A stretch of DNA of 64,000 bases from Magnetovibrio sp. Lineage in GTDB: Bacteria; Pseudomonadota; Alphaproteobacteria; Rhodospirillales; Casp-alpha2. Below, in pieces: positions 54,440 to 63,645 of the stretch (its first letter is position 1; each line of letters begins with the position of its first letter). The notes below the pieces were generated by a model that was not told where the DNA came from, ran no database searches, and saw only the letters and a list, made by a program, of their open reading frames with translations. The translations under genes were made by a program, and so were the position numbers. The DNA is taken from assembly GCA_002690705.1 (NCBI GenBank), contig NZFO01000011.1:217255-281254 (forward strand), in the 5' to 3' direction.

Positions 54440-55309
54440 GTGGCTACTAAGGCAATCACAGGATACACATTGTTAGCTTTTCTGGCTAGCATAGCCGTTG
54501 GCACATTAAGTGCGTGGAAGCCCTCCTTGTCCGCCGAGGTGCGCGGTCCGTGGGAACCCCAAGTTGCAGCTGTAGTTGGTGACAACGGAGTTAATGATCC
54601 TATCGAGCCTGTAAACCGAGCGATATTCGGTTTCAATCGCGTCATACACAATAATGTTTTGGGCCCAGTAGCCCGTGCCTACAACGACCACGTTCCAGCT
54701 GATATGCGCCTCGGTATTGGTAATTTTTTAAACAACCTTTCAAGCCCGATCACTATGGCAAACCATGTATTGCAAGGGGACATAATGGGCGCACTGCATG
54801 TATTTGTTCGACTTTTTATAAACTCCACGATAGGAATAGGAGGTATGGCTGACGTGGTGAGTGAAGTTGACGGTGAGGCCAGAGATGAGGATTTTGGCCA
54901 GACCTTAGGTGTGTGGGGAATGGGTGAAGGATTTTATTTAGTTTTACCGATTTTTGGTCCCTCCAGCCCTCGCGATACAATTGGAAAATTTCTGGTTGAT
55001 GGATATTTTGATCCCTTTGGACTTTACGTTGAGAACACAAACAGAGATGCGTGGGAATATTCGGAAACTGCGGCGAGTGGTGTCGATGAATTTGCCGGCG
55101 TAGTTGACGAGTTAGAGCAAATTGAAAAAACATCGGTAGACTATTACGCCGCCATCCGAAGTTTATACCGCCAAAAGCGGAAGTCATTGATTTCCAATGG
55201 CAAAGCCCTTGATCTCCCGCCAATCCCAAATCTCAGCTACAACATCGTGCCCGAGGACTTCGGTCAATCGGTTGCGGGTGTCGAATCAAACCGCGTTCCA
55301 GCGGATTAA
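54440..55309 (+). CDS. mlaA: MlaA (VacJ) family outer-membrane lipid-transport protein
   Basis: MlaA removes mislocalised phospholipid from the outer leaflet of the outer membrane and passes it to MlaC. The 289-residue protein has the diagnostic DPIEPVNRAIFGFNRVIHN, NFLNNLSSPITMANHVLQGD, RLFINSTIGIGGMADVVSE, FGQTLGVWGMGEGFYLVLP and FGPSSPRDTIGKF segments. The GTG start at 54440 has AAGGA upstream. Unlike E. coli MlaA, no lipobox cysteine follows the N-terminal hydrophobic stretch, so it may be anchored differently. It is divergent from the two MlaC genes, which fits an Mla-type retrograde transport set. Confidence 0.93.
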   Translation: MATKAITGYTLLAFLASIAVGTLSAWKPSLSAEVRGPWEPQVAAVVGDNGVNDPIEPVNRAIFGFNRVIHNNVLGPVARAYNDHVPADMRLGIGNFLNNLSSPITMANHVLQGDIMGALHVFVRLFINSTIGIGGMADVVSEVDGEARDEDFGQTLGVWGMGEGFYLVLPIFGPSSPRDTIGKFLVDGYFDPFGLYVENTNRDAWEYSETAASGVDEFAGVVDELEQIEKTSVDYYAAIRSLYRQKRKSLISNGKALDLPPIPNLSYNIVPEDFGQSVAGVESNRVPAD

Positions 55310-55722
55310 TCTTCCAGAAACCTATGCACTCCGAACTCACACGCTAAAAAGTTGTGACTTGGAGAAGAACAAAAAGACAACACTCTTGACAAGGCGTTTT
55401 GGAGTACTATATGTTTGGAGTATGTTTGGTGCCGCTAGGACTAGGTCAGTTGAAGGTAGATATCACAACAATTGGTATTTGCCCTTTTGAAACCGCCTCA
55501 CTTTGGGGGCCATTATTTGGCAGGCTATATTTTGGAGGCTCAGTGCGTACATATAATACCCTTGGCAGGATAAATTCTTTTTTGTTTTCTAGAGAAAAGC
55601 AAGCACTAAAGATGTAAGTTGAGTGTCATCGGTGGTGAAAAGGGTGGCGGATGAGAAAACACGGACAATTTTCAAGACTTTTTAAGTTTATTTGTTAAAT
55701 AAAGGTTCGAGCAGAGATAATT
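55310..55722 (+). other. Interval upstream of rpoH
   Basis: About 410 bases with no convincing gene. Two overlapping short frames (55197-55490 and 55399-55617) have no recognisable domain. A good sigma-70-like promoter lies at 55386-55413. The last 60 bases before rpoH are AT-rich and may form part of its untranslated leader. Confidence 0.4.
55386..55413 (+). promoter_or_regulatory. Candidate sigma-70-type promoter upstream of rpoH
   Basis: TTGACA at 55386-55391 and TATATG at 55408-55413 are separated by 16 bases. It would start a transcript with a leader of about 300 bases before the rpoH ATG at 55723, long enough for RNA-based control. Position and hexamers are seen; activity is inferred. 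Confidence 0.4.
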
Positions 55723-56616
55723 ATGGCAAATATTGCATTTCCCGCAGTACCTATAGAGGGCGGATTAGCACGTTACTTTCGTGAGGTTTGGCAGTTTCCT
55801 ATTTTGGAACGAGAGGAAGAGCAAGCTTTGGCAATTCAGTGGCGTGACAAAGAAGATGTTGATGCTGCACACAAACTCGTGACTTCACACCTTCGATTGG
55901 TTTGCAAAATTGCAATGGGATACAAGGGGTATGGTCTTCCAATGGCCGATCTTGTATCTGAAGGTAATATAGGATTGATGAAGGCTGTAAAGAAATTTGA
56001 TCCTGGTAAAGGATGCAGGCTCTCGACTTACGCCATGTGGTGGATAAAAGCCGCGATAACGGAACACATTTTGAAGTCATGGTCACTCGTTAAGCTTGGC
56101 ACGGTAGCCTCACAAAAAAAATTATTTTTCAGCCTCCGAAGTATCAAAGCGAGATTAGGAGTGACTGACGGTGGAGAACTCAGTGACGAGAACGCTCAAC
56201 TGGTTTCGGAGCAAACAGATGTTTCTGTCAGCGATGTAATTAATATGAACCGTCGTCTCGGATCGCGGGATATGTCCCTTAATGCGCCCATTTCTCAGGA
56301 GGAGGAAACGGCAACGTTTCAAGATACTTTGGTCAGTGATGGCCCAAGCCCTGAGGCGGCTCTTGCTGATGTAGAAGAGTTTGGTTATCGGAATACGATT
56401 TTGAAAAAAGCGTTGCAGGACCTACCGAAACGGGAGCGTGAGATTTTTATAGAACGCCGTTTAAGTGAAGAGCCGCAGACACTCGAGGAACTCGGTTCAG
56501 TTTATGGCATTAGCCGAGAACGCGTTCGACAGCTCGAGGCACGTGCTTTTGATAAAATTCGAAAAACTGTGCGTGCCGAAGCAGATGCCTTAGGACTTGC
56601 ACTCGAAGCATCTTAG
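55723..56616 (+). CDS. rpoH: RNA polymerase sigma factor RpoH (sigma-32)
   Basis: Heat-shock sigma factor of 297 residues. Region 2 is visible in HKLVTSHLRLVCKIAMGYKG, DLVSEGNIGLMKAVKKFDP and LSTYAMWWIKAAITEHIL. The RpoH box QKKLFFSLR follows, which separates RpoH from other group sigma factors. Region 4 has LPKREREIFIERRL, LEELGSVYGISRERVRQLEARA. Alphaproteobacteria often carry more than one RpoH, so this may be one of several. The gene downstream, a SAM hydroxide adenosyltransferase, follows after 22 bases containing a small hairpin (TTAGCT/AGCTAA). Confidence 0.96.
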   Translation: MANIAFPAVPIEGGLARYFREVWQFPILEREEEQALAIQWRDKEDVDAAHKLVTSHLRLVCKIAMGYKGYGLPMADLVSEGNIGLMKAVKKFDPGKGCRLSTYAMWWIKAAITEHILKSWSLVKLGTVASQKKLFFSLRSIKARLGVTDGGELSDENAQLVSEQTDVSVSDVINMNRRLGSRDMSLNAPISQEEETATFQDTLVSDGPSPEAALADVEEFGYRNTILKKALQDLPKREREIFIERRLSEEPQTLEELGSVYGISRERVRQLEARAFDKIRKTVRAEADALGLALEAS

Positions 56617-56638
56617 TTAGCTGGCTCAAGCTAAGCTG

Positions 56639-57388
56639 ATGATCCACTTGTTTACGGATTTCGGTTTGGAAGGTCCTTATATCGGCCAAGTTAAAGCCGT
56701 TTTAGCAAGAGAGTGTCCGCGCAATGAAATTGTAGATCTTTTTTCAGATCTACCGCCTTTTAACGCTAAAGCAGCTGCGTATCTCCTTGCAGCTTATGGC
56801 CCCTCTAGCAACCAGGGCGACATTGTTATCGCTGTTGTCGATCCGACGGTTGGAAGCGCGCGGGACGGCATAGTTGTTGAAATAAATGGTGTTTGGTACG
56901 TTGGTCCAGATAACGGTATTTTTGAGATTTTGTTGCGTCATAGCTCCTGTGTAGCGCGATGTTGGCGGATTGTCTGGCGGCCTAAGGTCGTGTCTCCATC
57001 TTTCCATGGACGAGACATTTTCGCACCGGTGGCATCTTGGATTGCTAAAGGCAGCGGGCCTGAGACAGGTAGTGATTCGCGGTTCCTACCAACGGAGGCA
57101 AATAAAATCACCCAAAGAAACTGGCCTGATGATCTACCTGAAGTTATTTATATCGACCATTTTGGTAATATGATTACCGGTCTGCGAGGCGCGATGGTCG
57201 GCCCGACCGCCATTATCTCTATAAAAGGCATGCAGCTACAAAGACACACCACGTATAGCGATGTTTGCAAAAATGTGCCCTTTTGCTATGACAATGGGAA
57301 CGGTTTGTTAGAAATTGCTGTAAATCGCGGTCGAGCGGACCAATATTTCAAAGTGGGGGTAGGTGGCGCAGTTTCCTGTACTCACTAA
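56639..57388 (+). CDS. SAM hydroxide adenosyltransferase (DUF62 family)
   Basis: A 249-residue member of the fluorinase/chlorinase/duf62 family, which hydrolyses S-adenosylmethionine to adenosine and methionine. N-terminal LFTDFGLEGPYIGQVKAVL binds SAM. The PTVGSARDG region and SFHGRDIFAPVA carry the Asp, Arg and His expected in the hydroxide-type enzymes, and YIDHFGNMITGLRG is a family hallmark. The physiological role is poorly known. Lack of a halogenase-specific loop cannot be verified in detail. It may be co-transcribed with rpoH. Confidence 0.9.
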   Translation: MIHLFTDFGLEGPYIGQVKAVLARECPRNEIVDLFSDLPPFNAKAAAYLLAAYGPSSNQGDIVIAVVDPTVGSARDGIVVEINGVWYVGPDNGIFEILLRHSSCVARCWRIVWRPKVVSPSFHGRDIFAPVASWIAKGSGPETGSDSRFLPTEANKITQRNWPDDLPEVIYIDHFGNMITGLRGAMVGPTAIISIKGMQLQRHTTYSDVCKNVPFCYDNGNGLLEIAVNRGRADQYFKVGVGGAVSCTH

Positions 57389-57522
57389 TAATTGTTTTTA
57401 TGGTCTGACATACATCGTTGTCTGGGATACAATAAAGCGGCTTTTTAAAATATAGTAACATGGGCGTATCGGAATAAACTGGATGGCGTGGATCATGTTC
57501 GTCAGGTTGAAGTATTAAATAT

Positions 57523-58347
57523 ATGTCGTTAAAAGTTAGATTTTGGGGTGTCCGGGGCAGCATAGCGTGTGCGTCTCCAGACCATATGAAATACGGTGGT
57601 AATACCAGTTGCATCGAAGTTGAGGCTGGTGATCACACCTTCGTTTTGGATGCAGGCACTGGCATACGTAATTTTTCCAAAGTCATTCTAGAGCGTGATG
57701 TCCGGCAGACTCACCTTCTCTTCTCTCATACGCACTGGGATCATATTAACGGCTTTCCTTTTTTCACTCCGGCTTATGATCCAAAGCGTTCAATTACTGT
57801 CCGCGCTGGGCATCTTAAGCATCAGGGTGGGGTGAGGAACGTTTTGTCGACACAGATGCATAACCCAATGTTTCCAGTCCCTCTTGAAGCCATGCAGGCA
57901 GATCTCACTTTTGTCGACTTTGAGGCAGGGGAGGACTTTGATCTCTATGGTGATGTGAAGATCCGCACTGCCCCGCTCAACCATCCAAATGGTGCTACGG
58001 CTTATCGAATTGAGCATAAGGGTAAATCCGTAGTTTATGTCACGGATACTGAGCATATTCCCGGAAAACCTGATCAAAATATTCTTGGTTTGATCGAGGG
58101 GGCCGATATGGTGATCTATGATTGTACTTATACTGAAGAAGAATTTCCCGAAAAGATTGGTTGGGGACATTCGACGTGGAACGAGGGCATGCGGCTTTGT
58201 CGAGCTGCTAACGCGAAAAAGTTAGCTATTTTTCATCACGACCCCGAGCACACCGATGACTTCATGGATAAACTGGCTGAGGAGGTCCGTGAAGAATGGA
58301 GCGGTAATTTCATAGCCCGTGAGAATATGGATATTTTCATAGATTGA
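57523..58347 (+). CDS. Metallo-beta-lactamase fold hydrolase
   Basis: A 274-residue MBL-fold protein with the metal motif HTHWDHINGFPFF (HxHxDH). Further ligands are the Asp in VVYVTDTEH and the His in AIFHHDPEHTDDF. The opening KVRFWGVRGSIACASPDH is typical of a group of cyclic-nucleotide phosphodiesterase- or RNase Z-like proteins that often lie near adenylate cyclase genes. A nucleotide cyclase gene follows 630 bases downstream, so a phosphodiesterase role is a reasonable but unproven idea. It is not PhnP, and no other phn genes are adjacent. Confidence 0.87.
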   Translation: MSLKVRFWGVRGSIACASPDHMKYGGNTSCIEVEAGDHTFVLDAGTGIRNFSKVILERDVRQTHLLFSHTHWDHINGFPFFTPAYDPKRSITVRAGHLKHQGGVRNVLSTQMHNPMFPVPLEAMQADLTFVDFEAGEDFDLYGDVKIRTAPLNHPNGATAYRIEHKGKSVVYVTDTEHIPGKPDQNILGLIEGADMVIYDCTYTEEEFPEKIGWGHSTWNEGMRLCRAANAKKLAIFHHDPEHTDDFMDKLAEEVREEWSGNFIARENMDIFID

Positions 58348-58980
58348 AGGGATTACCATTTTAATAATTTGTCTATTTTGAATAAGAGAGTTTTCTGAAG
58401 TTTCTTCATTAACTGTCCCGGTCCTATAAAGTCTGCGAAAACCATTGTTGGTGTAAATTTCACTTTAAAAAAAAATTTTCGAAGATAGGGGGATATTTAC
58501 TTGATTATAATGATATTGGTAAAAATAGAGCCTGCCGTGCTGAGCGGTGAAGAGCTAAACCCTTTTTAATTGACCTTTTTATGTTCCAGTAATCGGGCAA
58601 TTCCTAATTACGCACACGAACATTTATTTATTGTAGAATAGATTATAAAGCCCGAGTAAATTAGACCTAGGAGATACCGATGTGAAACGACGGCTTACAC
58701 AATGGTTTAAGATAGATTGTAAAAGAGCGATTTTTTGCAATATTCGCCAATATGACGCTACCTATTTATTTCCTTGGTGTGGGCAAAACTCTAAAGTCCG
58801 ACCGGGTTTACTTATTTTATCTTGGGACCCGATTAAGAAGATTATTCCATGAGTAAAACTTGGTAAGCAGGGGTTTTAATTGGATGGGGACTCTGTGGGA
58901 TAAAAAAGTCGGCAGAACCTGATTTAATTTGATATGATTATGACGTAAACGACAACGACGGAAGCCTTTGGGAGATAGTA
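58348..58980 (+). other. Long AT-rich interval upstream of the CHASE2 cyclase
   Basis: About 630 bases, strongly AT-rich, without a credible gene on either strand. No T-tract hairpin or repeat was recognised. It may contain the cyclase promoter and a long leader, but no promoter could be placed. Confidence 0.4.
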
Positions 58981-61305
58981 ATGCGAGTATTAAGAGCTGT
59001 GTTTTCGATAGACCGGTTAATTGGTTACTCAATCTTGGCAGTTTTTGTCTCCCTAAAGTTTATCGATCCCTATCCCGTTGAATTTCTAAGATTAAAAGTT
59101 TTCGATTATTATCAGCAATTAAAACCGCGGCCAATTCCTGCTGCAAAAGACAAGCCGGTAATGATTATCGACATCGATGAAGCGTCCTTAAGTAAGATTG
59201 GTCAGTGGCCATGGCCTCGGACAAAAATTGCGGAGTTAGTTGAAAAAACGCGCAGTTATGGTGCATCACTAATAGCTTTCGATATAGTATTTGCCGAGGA
59301 GGATAGACTGAACCCCGGGAATATTGTCGGAGCATTATCGGGTTTGGACGAGCAGACAAAATCAAAACTTTTATCTCTGAGAAGTAATGACAGTGTGCTC
59401 TCTGATCAACTGAAGCGCTTCCCTGTAGTCCTTGGTCAAGCTGGCAGGCAAGCCAAAGTTGAGGGACAAAAAAGTGAGAAGCCAATCAAAAATACAGTGA
59501 TGGAGAGGCGTAAGAAGGGAGCCATGAACCCTAGGGTGTTCTTACCAAGTTTTCCCTACATGACAAAAAATATTCCTGTTCTTGAGCGGGGTAATCACCC
59601 GGTCTACGGTGGCTTCGGACTTTTCAATGTAATTCCTGACCGTGATGGAATGATAAGAAACGTGCCAGCATTTTTTGTTCACGATTTTTGCGATGAGGCC
59701 GGGATAACGAATAAAAAAAAGAAGCGGAAATGTCAGGTGATTTATCCCGGTATTGGACCAGAAATGTTGAGGGTCAATACCTATCTCACCTCAAAAAAAC
59801 GTAAACCGCGCAGGGCTTTAATGGTAAGTGTTGATCAAGCCGGAATTAAAGAAGTTATTGTAGATAAGAAAACAAAGATTACTACGGATCAATACGGCCG
59901 CATTTGGCCCTATTTTTCAGAGATGGATAGCGCAAAGTACGTTCCTGCAGTTGATATTATAGAGGGAAAAGCTGACCCCTCACTTCTTCGAGGGAAAATG
60001 ACTATCGTGGGTACATCTGCTGTTGGTTTAAAAGATATTAAAGCTGTGCCTACTGAACCTCTGATGCCGGGAGTTGAGGTTCATGCTCAGATTGTTGAAG
60101 CGGCTTTGCAAGGAACTTATTTGGAGCGTCCGGGTTATTTTGTTGCCGCGGAGTTAACATTTATTTTTCTCACAGGGCTTATCCTTGTAATCCTAATCCC
60201 GTGGATTGGAGCAAAGTGGACGGCAATTGTTTTTGTAGGCTCAATAGTATTCGCAGGTGGTTATTCTTGGCACCTGTTCTCCAGTGACCGACTTCTTCTT
60301 GACGCGACCGCTGCTGTCTTAGCGATTACAACAATTTACATGAGTCTTACTTATACCAGTTACGCTCGTGAAGAAGCTAACCGGAAGCAAACGCGTGCAG
60401 CATTTTCAAAATATTTATCTCCGGATATGGTTGCACGAGTTGCGGAAAATCCTGATGAGTTAGTTCTCGGTGGAGAGGAGAGAGAACTTACGCTTTTGTT
60501 TTGTGATGTCAGAGGCTTCACTCCAATTTCAGAGCTCTTCAGTCCTCAAGGACTTACGGCGCTTATTAATAAGCTCTTAACTCCACTTACCAATCAAATT
60601 ATGGCCCGAGAGGGCACTGTAGATAAGTACATGGGGGACTGCATTATGGCGTTTTGGAATGCCCCCCTTGACGATCCAAATCATGAGAGAAACGCATGTT
60701 TATCTGCTCTTGCGATGTTAGCAGAAATGGACCCTCTAAATGATAAATTGGAGCAAGAAGCTAAAGAAGAAGGCCGCCCACATTTACCACTAAAAGTTGG
60801 CCTTGGTCTTAATTCAGGGCCATGTGTTGTTGGCAACATGGGTTCAGACCAGCGTTTTGACTATTCTGTTCTTGGAGACACTGTAAACCTCGCGGCGCGC
60901 TTAGAGGGGCAAAGTAAGGGATATGGAGTGAGAATTGTGCTCGGGCCAAATACAGCGGAAAAGGTCACAGACCTTGCAATTTTGGAATTGGATAACATCA
61001 AGGTTAAGGGCAAAACTGAGGCCGTACAAATATTTGCACTATTCGGTGACGAAGAGATGGTACCCACTGAGTTTTTTCAAACCCTAAAAACAAAACACGA
61101 GGGGCTGCTCGAACTTTATAAAGCACAAAAGTGGGACGAAGGCCTTGAAGCCGCTAAGGATTGTCGAGCCTTTGCGAAAGACGCACCATTTGAGATCGAT
61201 GGATTTTATGAACTCTACGAGACAAGGTGCATAGAATACAAGGCAGTGCCACCTGTCCCTCTGGGAGAAGAGTGGGACGGGGTATTCACAGCCACAACTA
61301 AGTGA
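58981..61305 (+). CDS. CHASE2-domain class III adenylate/guanylate cyclase
   Basis: Membrane cyclase of 774 residues. A signal-anchor helix (LIGYSILAVFVSLKFID) precedes an extracytoplasmic CHASE2 sensor from about residues 30 to 370, with VMIIDIDEASLSKIGQWPWP. Three helices follow at about 380-455. The catalytic domain shows metal-binding Asp509 in FCDVRGFT and Asp553 in MGDCIMAFW, with SVLGDTVNLAARLEG near 645, placing it among adenylate-type enzymes. The C-terminus has a short helical tail ending EWDGVFTATTK. It faces another cyclase gene 15 bases from its stop. Confidence 0.92.
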   Translation: MRVLRAVFSIDRLIGYSILAVFVSLKFIDPYPVEFLRLKVFDYYQQLKPRPIPAAKDKPVMIIDIDEASLSKIGQWPWPRTKIAELVEKTRSYGASLIAFDIVFAEEDRLNPGNIVGALSGLDEQTKSKLLSLRSNDSVLSDQLKRFPVVLGQAGRQAKVEGQKSEKPIKNTVMERRKKGAMNPRVFLPSFPYMTKNIPVLERGNHPVYGGFGLFNVIPDRDGMIRNVPAFFVHDFCDEAGITNKKKKRKCQVIYPGIGPEMLRVNTYLTSKKRKPRRALMVSVDQAGIKEVIVDKKTKITTDQYGRIWPYFSEMDSAKYVPAVDIIEGKADPSLLRGKMTIVGTSAVGLKDIKAVPTEPLMPGVEVHAQIVEAALQGTYLERPGYFVAAELTFIFLTGLILVILIPWIGAKWTAIVFVGSIVFAGGYSWHLFSSDRLLLDATAAVLAITTIYMSLTYTSYAREEANRKQTRAAFSKYLSPDMVARVAENPDELVLGGEERELTLLFCDVRGFTPISELFSPQGLTALINKLLTPLTNQIMAREGTVDKYMGDCIMAFWNAPLDDPNHERNACLSALAMLAEMDPLNDKLEQEAKEEGRPHLPLKVGLGLNSGPCVVGNMGSDQRFDYSVLGDTVNLAARLEGQSKGYGVRIVLGPNTAEKVTDLAILELDNIKVKGKTEAVQIFALFGDEEMVPTEFFQTLKTKHEGLLELYKAQKWDEGLEAAKDCRAFAKDAPFEIDGFYELYETRCIEYKAVPPVPLGEEWDGVFTATTK

Positions 61306-61320
61306 ATGTTTGGAGTGAAA

Positions 61321-63645
61321 TTACTTATCGGTCATAACCCATACTCCATCCCACGATTTTGGATTTTGTTTCTTCATAATAGTGCAACGATCTATATAAG
61401 TGTCGGATAATTTGTCAGCGGGATTTGCCTTAAGACACTCTTTGAATGACTTGATTGCCTTATCCCAGTTTCCGCTCTTGTACAGTTCTCGCCCTTCGTT
61501 GAAATGATTAACCGTATCCATCAAGTTGGGAAATGACGATGAGTTATGATAATCTAGTACTTCTCTGACACCTACGGGCTCTGTTTTACCTTTCACGACC
61601 ACGTCATCAATGTAACGAACTTGGTACGTCCCTTTGAGCTTCTTGTAGGTGTAGTCACTAATCAGAATTCGAGCTGAATATTGTTTGCACGCACTCTCGA
61701 GCCGCGCGGCTAAATTCACGCCATCGCCAATCATTGTATAATCCATTCTTTTTGAGGAGCCAATGTTACCTGAAACAACTTTGTCAGTGTTAAGACCGAG
61801 ACCCATATCTACTGGCATTTTCCCTTCTTTTTCGCGGATTGCATTCCAATCCCACAACCGTGAAATCATATTAATCCCGGCACGCACGCCTCGATCTTCA
61901 TCGTCTTCATTTGCGACAGGAATACCAAAACCTGCCATAATTGCGTCGCCTATGAATTTATCAACCATCCCACCTTGTTCACTGATAGCCTCAACCATTA
62001 TGTCAAAGTACTCGTTCAAAAGAGATACGGTTCCTTGAGCACCCAAGGTCTCTGTAATGGTTGTGAAGCTTCGAACATCAGAAAAAAGGAGGGTTGCGAC
62101 TGTTTCCTGGCCCCCCATAATATCTGTACCATCGCTCATAAGCTGTTCTGCGATACCCGGATCTATATATCGCGACATAGTGGATTTCATGCGTTTTTCG
62201 TCGGAAATATCCTCAATCATTATTAGCGTACCCAGATGCCCCTGTCCCTGATCCATTCGGCCATCTGGGTCCTGATTCTCTAAAGGTAAGAAACTTAGGT
62301 TAGCAGATACGGTGTCAATATTATCGTCTTCGTGTGTTCCTACTTCGAATTCAGTGTCCATTAATAGCTCGTCTTCTTTCGTCTCTTCACACGTTTTAAT
62401 CTTCTCTAATATCCATGAGCGCCCATTTGTAAAAAAATCCTCAGCAGTTTTACCAATTATATCGAGTGATCGGATCTTTAGAATTTTCAAACCCGCTTTA
62501 TTGCACGTAATTATTTTGCCCTCATCATCAATCGTAATCACGGCATTTGACATGCTTGTCAGCATGCTGTGATTGTAGGCTCGTTCCTTAGCCACGTCCT
62601 CAAATAGCGCAGCGTTTTCGAGCGCTATAGCAACTTGTTGAGTAAATGCCTTCAGCCGCGACTCATCTTCATCAGTGAAGCCGCCACCTTTCTTGTTGAG
62701 AGCCTGGGTACAACCGATACATTTTTGATCTTTGTTGATGATGGGCACGCAAAGGATAGATTGTGTGAAATATCCTGTCTGTTTATCAAAGCCAGGATTG
62801 AAACGGAGATCCGCATAGGCGTATGGAATATTGACGGTTTCTCTAGATTGAAACACCGCTCCTGCAATCCCTGCATCGTTTGGTAGCCGGATTTCTCCAA
62901 TCCCATCGCCCATCGCAACTCTGGAGAAAAGTTCATTAGTCTTTGGATCATTGAGAAATAGTGTTGAACGATCCGCATTTAGCATTCTCGTGGACTCCAC
63001 CATAACCCGTTGCAGTAATGAGCCTAGGTCAATTTCGGCTGTGACGTCTGAGACGATATCAAGAAATTGCATCTCCTTCTCACGTGATTTGACCATCTCT
63101 TCCATGCCCTGAGCATTTTGTAGAGATACTGCAGCTTGTGCAGTAATTGCCTCCACTATATCCAGATCTTCTTTAGTGAACCGACCTCTTTTTTTATTAA
63201 GAATTTGGATCACGCCGATTACGTCATTTCGAACAGTGCGGACCGGAGCGCAAACGATATTCTTCGTTACATAACCTGTTTGCTCATCAATTTTTGTATT
63301 AAAGCGCTTGTCCTCATAAGCGTTATGAATAATTTCTCCTGCGCCTGACTGAAAAATTGAGCCTGCAATACCTGTCGTATTTAGAATTCTGATTTCACGG
63401 GTTAGTTCTCCCTGAGCCACCCTTGAATATAGCTCTCCGGTAAGTGGGTCATTCAAAAACAAGCTGCCTCTATCCGCCCCTAATTCCTTGGTGGTCATTT
63501 CTATTAATGTCCAAAGAATTTCACTTAAATTCTTCAAGCCAGCGATCTTTCGGGTCACGGACAATAGCATTTCCGTTTGATGGAGTTTAGCCGCTGTGCG
63601 TTCCAATTGCGTACTTAAATCTGCAGGAGTAGGTGGTTTAGCCAT
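61321..63645 (-). CDS. GAF-GAF-PAS class III nucleotide cyclase
   Basis: Soluble cyclase of 774 residues. Two GAF domains (about 25-175 and 195-345, each with DRGSLFLNDP- or DRSTLFLNDP-type openings and QTGYVTKNI- or QTGYFTQSI-type segments) are followed by a PAS domain (about 360-480) and a class III catalytic domain. In that domain LLFSDVRSFTTITE, near residue 523, and FIGDAIMAGFG, near 566, hold the metal Asps, and MIGDGVNLAARLESA is intact. The C-terminal helix-rich part ends SWDGVWVMTDK, like the cyclase opposite. Its start overlaps the stop of an upstream coiled-coil gene by eight bases. Confidence 0.92.
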   Translation of the reverse strand: MAKPPTPADLSTQLERTAAKLHQTEMLLSVTRKIAGLKNLSEILWTLIEMTTKELGADRGSLFLNDPLTGELYSRVAQGELTREIRILNTTGIAGSIFQSGAGEIIHNAYEDKRFNTKIDEQTGYVTKNIVCAPVRTVRNDVIGVIQILNKKRGRFTKEDLDIVEAITAQAAVSLQNAQGMEEMVKSREKEMQFLDIVSDVTAEIDLGSLLQRVMVESTRMLNADRSTLFLNDPKTNELFSRVAMGDGIGEIRLPNDAGIAGAVFQSRETVNIPYAYADLRFNPGFDKQTGYFTQSILCVPIINKDQKCIGCTQALNKKGGGFTDEDESRLKAFTQQVAIALENAALFEDVAKERAYNHSMLTSMSNAVITIDDEGKIITCNKAGLKILKIRSLDIIGKTAEDFFTNGRSWILEKIKTCEETKEDELLMDTEFEVGTHEDDNIDTVSANLSFLPLENQDPDGRMDQGQGHLGTLIMIEDISDEKRMKSTMSRYIDPGIAEQLMSDGTDIMGGQETVATLLFSDVRSFTTITETLGAQGTVSLLNEYFDIMVEAISEQGGMVDKFIGDAIMAGFGIPVANEDDEDRGVRAGINMISRLWDWNAIREKEGKMPVDMGLGLNTDKVVSGNIGSSKRMDYTMIGDGVNLAARLESACKQYSARILISDYTYKKLKGTYQVRYIDDVVVKGKTEPVGVREVLDYHNSSSFPNLMDTVNHFNEGRELYKSGNWDKAIKSFKECLKANPADKLSDTYIDRCTIMKKQNPKSWDGVWVMTDK

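Noticed and set aside
55399..55617. 72-codon frame upstream of rpoH (MEYYMFGVCLVPLG...)
   Set aside because: No motif, and it overlaps a likely promoter region; composition looks random.
57523..58347. PhnP-type phosphodiesterase linked to the phosphonate genes
   Set aside because: It is 7.5 kb from the phosphonate block and lacks any C-P lyase neighbours; the MBL motif alone is not specific.
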